Source of the DNA: Gordius sp. MW1
Lineage: Eukaryota; Nematomorpha; Gordioida; Gordea; Gordiidae
Length of the DNA: 64,000 nt
Assembly (NCBI GenBank): GCA_964036665.1
Contig: OZ038533.1
Location: 11,740,413 to 11,804,412, forward strand
Direction of reading: 5' to 3'
Positions 57,222 through 64,000 of this stretch are shown one piece after another. Position 1 is the first letter of the stretch. Each line of letters begins with the position of its first letter. The position numbers and the translations under genes are program-made. Below the pieces are notes generated by a model that worked only from the letters and a program-made list of their open reading frames with translations, did not search any database and was not told where the DNA came from.

Positions 57222-58489
57222 TTTGTGAGGTGCATACCCGATGGTTCAAAGGAATTTAGAAATTCAGTTGGATAATTTACCGCCTGATCTGCATCGTTAA
57301 CTGTGTCAACAGATGTGTAAGTAAATGTTTCACCGGGAATGTTCAATAGGATGCGATTATTTATTTTGTTGAAGTAGTCATTCTTCGTAGCCAAGATTGC
57401 CCGTTCACATAGCCTGTCGTGATTTGTGAAGTTAATAGCAATTTCCGGAAACACCATATTTTCGACATCTTCAATTGATGACTGTATGTTGCAAAAGTGC
57501 GATGGAAATGATATTTCGTGCGTTGTGGGTTCAATTAGAAATTTACCGTTTCCCAAGTCCAACAGTTGATTGGCAAATGGTTGAGCCAAATCATCTTGAA
57601 GTAAATGAACACGCATGTTGGTGGTTAGCGTGATTATCTTCACACTTCTCCAAAGATATGGCGCTTTCAGGCAAGCATTGAGCTCATCTGAGGGTGTTGA
57701 CTTTGAGATGACTGGCAAGGTTTGACGGAAATCACCGACTAGCAGCAAGAGAGCTCCTCCCATTGGACGTGCAATCTGTCTCAAATCTCGGAGTGCACGA
57801 TCCAGCGCCTCGAGTGCTTTTTTATGTGCCATCGTACATTCATCCCAAATGATGATTGTGCATGTCTTTAGTACCGTGGCAATACCCAAATTCCTACTGA
57901 TGTTGCAAGTAGGAGTTTCATTTATATTTAGATTTAATGGGAGTTTGAAAGTTGAATGTGCTGTCTGGCCTCCATCGAGTTGCGTGGCTGCTATGCCCGA
58001 TGACGCGACAGCGAGAGCTATCTTATTGTTTCTCCGAATTTCAGCCAATATCAGATTAAGAAGAAAAGTTTTTCCTGTTCCTCCTGGCGCATTTAGGAAA
58101 AGTAGGCCTCCGTTACCGTTTGTGACGTATTTCATGACGGTGGTATAGGTATGTTTTTGGTCAGCGACTAAGAGTATTTCCTGAGCGCTGACAAACATTT
58201 GTAGCTGAGCCACGTCGTATTGTTTTTCACCCCATAAGGCACTGTCGTGAAAGTTGCTTCTATCACGTTTAGGTTCAGGCAATCCGAGCTGACATAACAT
58301 TTTATTGTTTATGGATAAACATAGGTCCTCAAGTAATATAAGAGCTCGATTGAAAATTTCCTCGGAAAATGGTATCGCTATATCCGGATGCACTCTACTG
58401 TAAAGGGATATCTTCACTGAGGCTTTCTTTGTGTGTATCCCAAAGATCTTTCGGATTAGACGGTGCGCAAGTTGTCTAAATGAACGCAA
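57218..58489 (-). pseudogene. Helitron Pif1-like helicase domain
   Basis: The 423-codon open segment carries Walker A (NAPGGTGKTFLLNLIL), ASSGIAATQLDGGQTAHSTF (motif Ia region), Walker B (IIIWDECTMAHK), LLLVGDFRQTLPV (motif III) and NMRV (motif IV). This 5'-3' helicase drives rolling-circle transposition. The upstream join to the 58476-58727 segment and the downstream join are both out of frame, so the protein cannot be made whole from this copy. Confidence 0.9.
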
Positions 58490-60083
58490 ATAAAGTGCGT
58501 ATTTGGTGCGGGATACATGTGAGCGATGCTTCCTCTAATGTCGTATTCCAATGTCGGTCATTTTCAAGTAAGCGAAGTTTGAGACATGCTTGTCTATATG
58601 TCTCACACACTTCACCATAGATGGTTTTAATGGATCGAAATGATGTTGGTCCTTGACAATGTGGAGCAACATTCTTAATAGCATTCGGCGTTATTGGGAT
58701 GAACAGTATACATTCGACCCAAAGCATCAGACATACGTACGCCTGAATATCCAGGAACTACTGTGCCTTGTTTTCTCTTTGAAACACTTTTTTTGATGAG
58801 TTCCAAGTGTAATATTTTAGGATTTCGTGGTAGAGCAAAGTTTTTGCGAAAACATCCGTTTGGCACATCAGGAAAAAAGCTGTCAGTGTTGTATTCAGTG
58901 GTTGCGCCGCTCTTTGCACAGCGTTCTCTTCCGTGAAGTTGACACGTTGGCCATTTTCCAAGTGAATGGCAAGATGTACAACAGGTGGATAGCGTTCGTG
59001 AATGTGGCATCGAGAATGCGCCAGACAGCTTTATTACTGCTGATGTAACGTCCCATTTGAAATTGTGTGATTTCATCGGCTTGCGTATTAGTAAGTCCAA
59101 AAACTGCCATATCACTGCCTTGGGTGACGTATTTGCAGATGTATTTGATATACTTCACTGAATTGCAATACTCGACGTTTATGTGAGCCTTGAACATTTA
59201 ATAAAGCAACGGATGTAAGGGACGATCCATCTATTGTCGATTTCTACGGGAACAGTTTTCACTTTGATGGTGACTTTATGACCTCCACCGTTTGGATTAC
59301 GGCGTCTATACAGTGGATAGCCGTAGCCACCAGTTTTCGTTTCTTGGCTCATTTCTCTTGGATATTTTTTGGTGCATTTTCCGTCTTTCACATGGTGAAT
59401 GTTCATTGCTCCGCAGGGTCCATGAATCATATGACGACTGATGATTTCAAATAGTAGCGGATCTTCTTGCGGATCGGGCAGTTCAGATGATATAATATTA
59501 TCAATATGAGTAGGAAAAATTGTGTCCATTAGCCAAATTAGGATGTGAGCGTGTGGTAAGCCTCTTTTTTGCCATCCTATGGAATATAGCCAGCAGGTAG
59601 TTTTTCCGTAAATGTGATTTTTGGTGATGACATCGATGAGGCGCACTAGTTTTTGCCTAAAAACTCTGGCGATGAGATCATGTCGATGAGATGATGCTTG
59701 GCCTGCCAAGAGCAACTGAGTGATCTCAGTCCAAGCCGGATTGCAGGTGAAGGTAATGAAAAGATCTGGACATCCGTATCGCACATATGTCATCGTATCT
59801 TGTGTATATTCATCTATGTGTCTAGGACTGCTGGTATACGTAGCTGGAAGTATGACCATTTGTCCAACATTGCTTGTGTGATCATCATGTTCGATTGCAT
59901 CTCGCAAGTGAATATAATTTTTGGCACGGAGTAACATCTGATTAAGAGGGATGAAAATTCGCCCTCGATTTTTGCGTATATATCGACAATGTATTGGTGG
60001 AATAGGTGTCGGCACTTCAAGATGTGGTTGTATTGCTGAGCTCTAATCGTTATGCGATATGCATAAAAATCCATAGAAGACAC
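58476..60083 (-). pseudogene. Helitron Rep (HUH) nuclease region, several frameshifts
   Basis: Pieces in order: VSSMDFYAYRITIR and HLFHQYIVDIYAKIEG; YIHLRDAI, MTYVRYGCPDLFITFTCNPA, the two-histidine metal motif KRGLPHAHILIWL, MIHGPCGAMN and GKCTKKYPRE; then AHINVEYCNSVKYIKYICKY with the Rep tyrosines and ISSNKAVWRI; then TLTAFFLMCQTDVFAKTLLY and DALGRMYTVHPNNAECY; then RQACLKLRLLENDRHWNTTL. Frame changes near 59960, 59190, 59050, 58950 and 58700. Rep nicks and joins single strands during transposition. Confidence 0.88.
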
Positions 60084-61330
60084 CTGTAAGAGAAAGAATT
60101 TCAGTAGATTAATATCACATATTATCATTTTCGCTAGAACATCGTATAAAGAGTATAACATTTACCTTTTTTGTTGTCGCGGCCCCTGAATCAGGATTAA
60201 TTTGCATCACATTAAAGTGGTATCCGTCTTCTCCTTGGCAAAATAGTATGGGATATTGAAGGGCATCATATGATCTGTGTGTTGCATCAATTCTTTGCAG
60301 ATTTTCATCCCTTCTGGAGATAATGATATATCGACGATCAAATTCTATTCCGACCATTACGATTGCCACATCATCGATTGTTGGTGCATTAAAGCGTCTT
60401 TCATGTGCGCCTGATGGTGTTCTATCTGCTTTGATTACGATTTTGTAATCATCCATGCATTCGCTCTGATGCGATTTTGAATAATTTAATTAAATGATTT
60501 TTATTGTGGAATAAATGTTGCAAGTCTATGATGATTTCACGTTTGACTCCTGGATGAATTACACAACGTCGATCAGCCTCCGTATCGCCCATGAAATAAA
60601 TTTGCAGATACCTTTGTTCGATATCTGATAATGGTAGAAGGGAACCGATTTGATGGTAAATTTGTCCTTGTACTTTGAATGTGGGCATGTAATCTCCATC
60701 ATTCAAAATTTGCGTTGCTCCTAACGATGTCATTTGAAAGCATGCGTTGTACTTGTGAATGTGTTGGAGGAAGTGTTTGGACAATGTATTAGTTCCAGAT
60801 ACATAAGAATAAGATAAGAGCGGTTCAGGTGGATAAACGAGAGGTGGCAAATTGACTTTGCCATTCGAACAACACATTCCAGGATTTTCTTTAGGGAACC
60901 GCAAAGCACGACATTGCAAACACATCGTATCTATTTGGCCAATCATGACATTGGGGTGCATGCTGTAATCAAACGCTACTTCATAATGGCACGCTGCTAA
61001 TTTCAAACTGGCTCGCGAACTATATGTTGAGCGTCTGTATCGTGAGCGCATATTGTCTAGTCTTTCGATTCGCTCTTCAGCTGATTCGGCAGCTCGTGGC
61101 TCGTGAGCGTTTAGTGGCTAGTCTTTCGATTCGCTCTTCAGCTGATTCGGTGGCTCGTGAAGTTGTGGCTCATGAGCGTTTAGTGGCTAGTCTTTCGATT
61201 CGTTCTTCAGCTGATTCGGTGGCTCGTGAAGTTGTGGCTCGTGAGCGTTTAGTGGCTAGTCTTTCGATTCGCTTTTCAGCTGATTCGGTGGCTCGTGAGA
61301 TGTGGCTCGTGAGCGTTTAGTGGCTAGTCT
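60084..61330 (-). pseudogene. Helitron N-terminal region with an 82-nt intron
   Basis: Segment 60449-61051 reads EERIERLDNMRSRYRRS, CLQCRALRFPKENPGMCC (zinc-binding CxxC...CC), and SLLPLSDIEQRYLQIYF. One base shift at ~60455 leads to DDYKIVIKADRTPSGAHERR and ALQYPILFCQGEDGYHFNV. A GT-AG intron at 60084-60165 joins ATTKK to VSSMDFYAYR in phase, matching uninterrupted relatives. Upstream, the residue block ESAEERIERLATKRSRATTS is tandemly repeated (61045-61330). Confidence 0.8.
61045..61330. repeat. ~66-69-bp coding tandem repeat in the Helitron N-terminus
   Basis: About four copies of CTAGTCTTTCGATTCGCTCT + TCAGCTGATTCGG + TGGCTCGTGAAG (plus strand). On the minus strand they encode a charged, probably coiled-coil repeat (AEERIERL). 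Copies differ by a few bases and small indels. Confidence 0.85.
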
Positions 61331-62723
61331 GTCGCTTCGCTCTTCCGATGTCTCAGCTGCTATTGTAGTTAAGTTTCTCTTGCGCTCAATCGTACTTCAC
61401 GATGTTGAGTTGTTTTATCTGTTTTTGATTTAGGTATTATTCTGCCGAATAATTTTTTTCGCATTGGCATTGTATAACTTTTCAACTGGTAAAAATATTT
61501 ATTGACTATCTTATATATAAAGTACTGCAATATAAAAATTGAATAATTGAGGATTGTTGTATAAAGTAAAAAACCTTAATTTTAAATATTTTTTAATGGG
61601 CATGGGCAAAGGGGGCGTCAATTTATAAAAAGGTTTTAAAAAAGTGTTGCAAAATAGTGGATCAGTTATACATTTTCATGCTCGTTAATCAAATAAAAAT
61701 ATCGCGCCTGGCCTTTATGATAAAATATAAACAAAAGGCGGATACAGATATGCTTATAGTTTATTTAACAAAAAATAATAAATATTTTTAAGATAAGGTG
61801 TGGCGTTGTGCAAAATTCTGCACCTTTGCCCCCTCCCCTAGTAAATTTTTTTAAGTCAAATTTACCTATAATCAAAAATTAATCATTAAATTTTGGATAC
61901 ATTTTTTTAAAGCTATTGCCAGAGACCTACAAAATGGTATTTTTTGATGTCATAGTATGGCCCAAATTTATAAAGTAATCATAATTTAAGTTAGTTGATT
62001 ATTTTACCCCAATTATATTGGAATTTTAGGGCATATATGATGATAAAGCGGTTATTGAAGTAAAAAAAATTATATATAAGTTAACGCTATAAAGGGTATG
62101 AAGAAAGACGCTACTAAGGCACGATGCACTTGCACACATGTGTCTGTGTGTAATTTATAAAAAAAGGAGTGCATTTAGCATGTCATCATGTATTTTATTG
62201 GCAAACTGTTGCCGCCTAAATAAAAGAGGGGGCAGGGCAGGAGGGATGGTGTAAGTTAGTCTTAGCGAGCATGAGAATTAAGAATGGTTAAAAACACAAA
62301 GAATAATAGAAGATTGTTGTATCAAAGTAAAAAACTATTTTAAATATTTTTTTAAAGGGCATGGGCAAAGGGGACGTCAAGAGACCTACAAAATGGTATA
62401 TTTTGATGTCATAGTCTGGCCCAAATTTAAATGTAATCATAGTTTAAGATAGTTGATTATTTTACCTCAATTATGTTGGAATTTCAAAAGGTGGATAAAT
62501 ACCGAATACAACATAACGCGTTTTCTTTAAATTGTGTTGTTGTTTACAAAAGTTGAGAATAAGGCACTACACCGTTGTCAAAAACTACTGGACCGATTTG
62601 GCTCGAACAAATCTTCAAACATGCTCCGGAGTGTCAGGAATAAACTGTGAAATTTTGAGCCAAATCGGTCTGGTACCAAAATTGGTGGCGGCACACACAC
62701 ACAGTTTCATTTATACATATAGG

Positions 62724-64000
62724 TTTTCGGCGAGTTGACGGGCCACCGCCCAAATTTTAGATTTTTTAACATCGGCGCGGAGCAAAAATAAACACTCCTC
62801 AACAACGACACAGCTGGAATGAGATGTGATGTTAGCCACAAGATATGAGCGACCAAAGTTTAAAGATGTTACACAGCTGGAATGAGAAAACAAACCTTTT
62901 CGATTTATGTGTATTGATATAATATGTCACATATCTTAAGTAAACAACCAATCATTATAACGTTGGGTTATACTCAAATCTGGGGTGTAAAATGAATTGG
63001 CCTAAAAATAATTGAATGAAAAAGACTCTCAATCTTACCCGCTTGGAAGGATACCTTTATTCAGGATCAGAGCCTTTTTGCTATTCCTAATTGGAGTTTA
63101 ATTATCAAATCAACAAATTTTTATTATTACTTTCCTATCCTCAAACAATTTGGATGGATCTTTGAAAATTCTGAATCTTATTCTCTAAACTTTACTCTCT
63201 GGAACATATTATTTCTACTATTTTGTGTGGTTTGCTGGACCCGGATTCATCATAATATTTAAAAGACAACTTTAAAAGAGGATTTAGCCTGGGATGGCAA
63301 AGAAGGGATCATAAAAACAGCTAATTCCTGGACAAAAACCATGACAAATAAGACAATAATATTTCAACTACAATATTAATATTTTTTTTAAATAAATTTA
63401 TTGATAGTTAATAATGATAAATTTTTGTGCCTCATTAACTTAAATTAGGATAATAGTTTAACTATCATTTTTTAAGACAAGGAAACTTGGTATAGTTTGT
63501 TTATATGTTTTGCTGAGACTTACCTATCTTACCATATTTCTTATAATGCATATATAATTATAAACTTAAACTAATATATCAGTTTAACTATTATTCTTTA
63601 TAAGTCAGGGGAACTTGGTATAGTTTGTTGTACGTTTGCCAAAACTTACTCTTAATATATTTCTTATAATGCATGTATGATAGCAAGAGTTCAAATCTGC
63701 ACCCGCAGCTTTCAATAAATCGTAGACCCCTTGGTTGTTAAACTCCCGGATAAAAATCGTCTGCCTCTAATTAAAACTCTCCTTTAGGGTCAGGGTCAAT
63801 TACACTTTCCATAAATCGCAGACGACTTAGTTGTTGAACTCTAGGATAAAATCGTCTGCTTTTAATTAAAAGATCCACTACCCTTTAAGTTAGGAGATTT
63901 CGTCTGCTTTTTCCCTAAGTTAGGAAATTTCGTCTGCTTTTACACCTTTAGGTTACTAACTCGTATATTACATATCGTCTGCTTTTCCCCTAAGTTAGGA
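62724..64000. repeat. Right-edge region: no gene; tandem repeats at 63455-63680 and 63850-64000
   Basis: AGTTTAACTAT...GAACTTGGTATAGTTTG...TTTCTTATAATGCAT is present twice with ~126-bp spacing (63455, 63581). From ~63850 TCGTCTGCTTTT with (C)CCTAAGTTAGGA recurs at 63852, 63900, 63930 and 63975 and runs off the window. No coding sequence was recognised. Confidence 0.65.

Larger units (their letters stand above)
56147..62723 (-). mobile_element. Large autonomous-type Helitron, coding region frameshifted
   Basis: The minus-strand 3' terminus is CTAG at 56147-56150 followed by T, with a GGCAAA-ACAACG-TTTGCC hairpin 12 nt upstream. The 5' terminus near 62723 (CCTATATGTATAAATGAAAC) differs by one base from the expected TC start and matches the 5' end of the 336-bp derivative at 36573-36908. 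The 6.6 kb contain the Rep/helicase gene, a 69-nt T run with palindrome (56432-56554) and a 5' block with inverted ACCGATTTGGCTC/GAGCCAAATCGGT. Confidence 0.9.

Overview
This is AT-rich animal DNA carrying spliced genes and dense, nested transposons. Exon borders, codon phases and protein similarity were read by eye. The gene content (PRC2 EED, Pol II RPB2, a Reeler-domain protein, hAT/Helitron/LINE/Ty3 elements) and introns as short as 38-40 nt fit an arthropod or another invertebrate. I cannot name the species. There is no sign of bacterial, organellar or viral-particle DNA.

Layout. 1-2048: 5' part of a Ty3/Gypsy-type LTR retrotransposon on the minus strand (LTR, Gag, start of Pol). 2512-21934: EED/Esc homologue on the plus strand, ten recognised exons with the N-terminus missing; its introns hold a dead LINE, a long foldback element, a retroelement C-terminal fragment, a decayed Helitron, several hAT elements and small MITEs. 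22640-35490: a transposon cluster, including a ~1.2 kb TIR repeat in two tandem copies, one split by a nearly intact hAT transposase gene (24079-27358), then Helentron-like, foldback and nested elements. 35844-37563: minus-strand Reeler-domain gene with a 336-bp non-autonomous Helitron in an intron. 39648-45690: hAT and TIR elements and a dead LINE. 45790-55377: a complete RPB2 gene on the minus strand, 21 exons and 1188 codons plus stop. 56147-62723: a large, frameshifted autonomous Helitron on the minus strand with both termini recognisable. 62724-64000: unassigned tandem repeats.

The host genes are unrelated housekeeping or chromatin functions: the H3K27me3-reading subunit of PRC2, the second-largest Pol II subunit, and a probably secreted Reeler protein. 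The transposons form families: hAT elements with TAGWGCTGTWAA ends and palindromic subterminal arrays, hAT elements with CAnnGGCGTA ends, and a Helitron plus its deletion derivative. No clearly new defence or metabolic system was found. The most notable observations are the paired palindrome codes of two hAT families, tandem modules with tRNA-like B-box segments, the Helitron parent/derivative pair, a GC-AG intron and tiny introns in RPB2, and a possible captured ORF in a hAT element.
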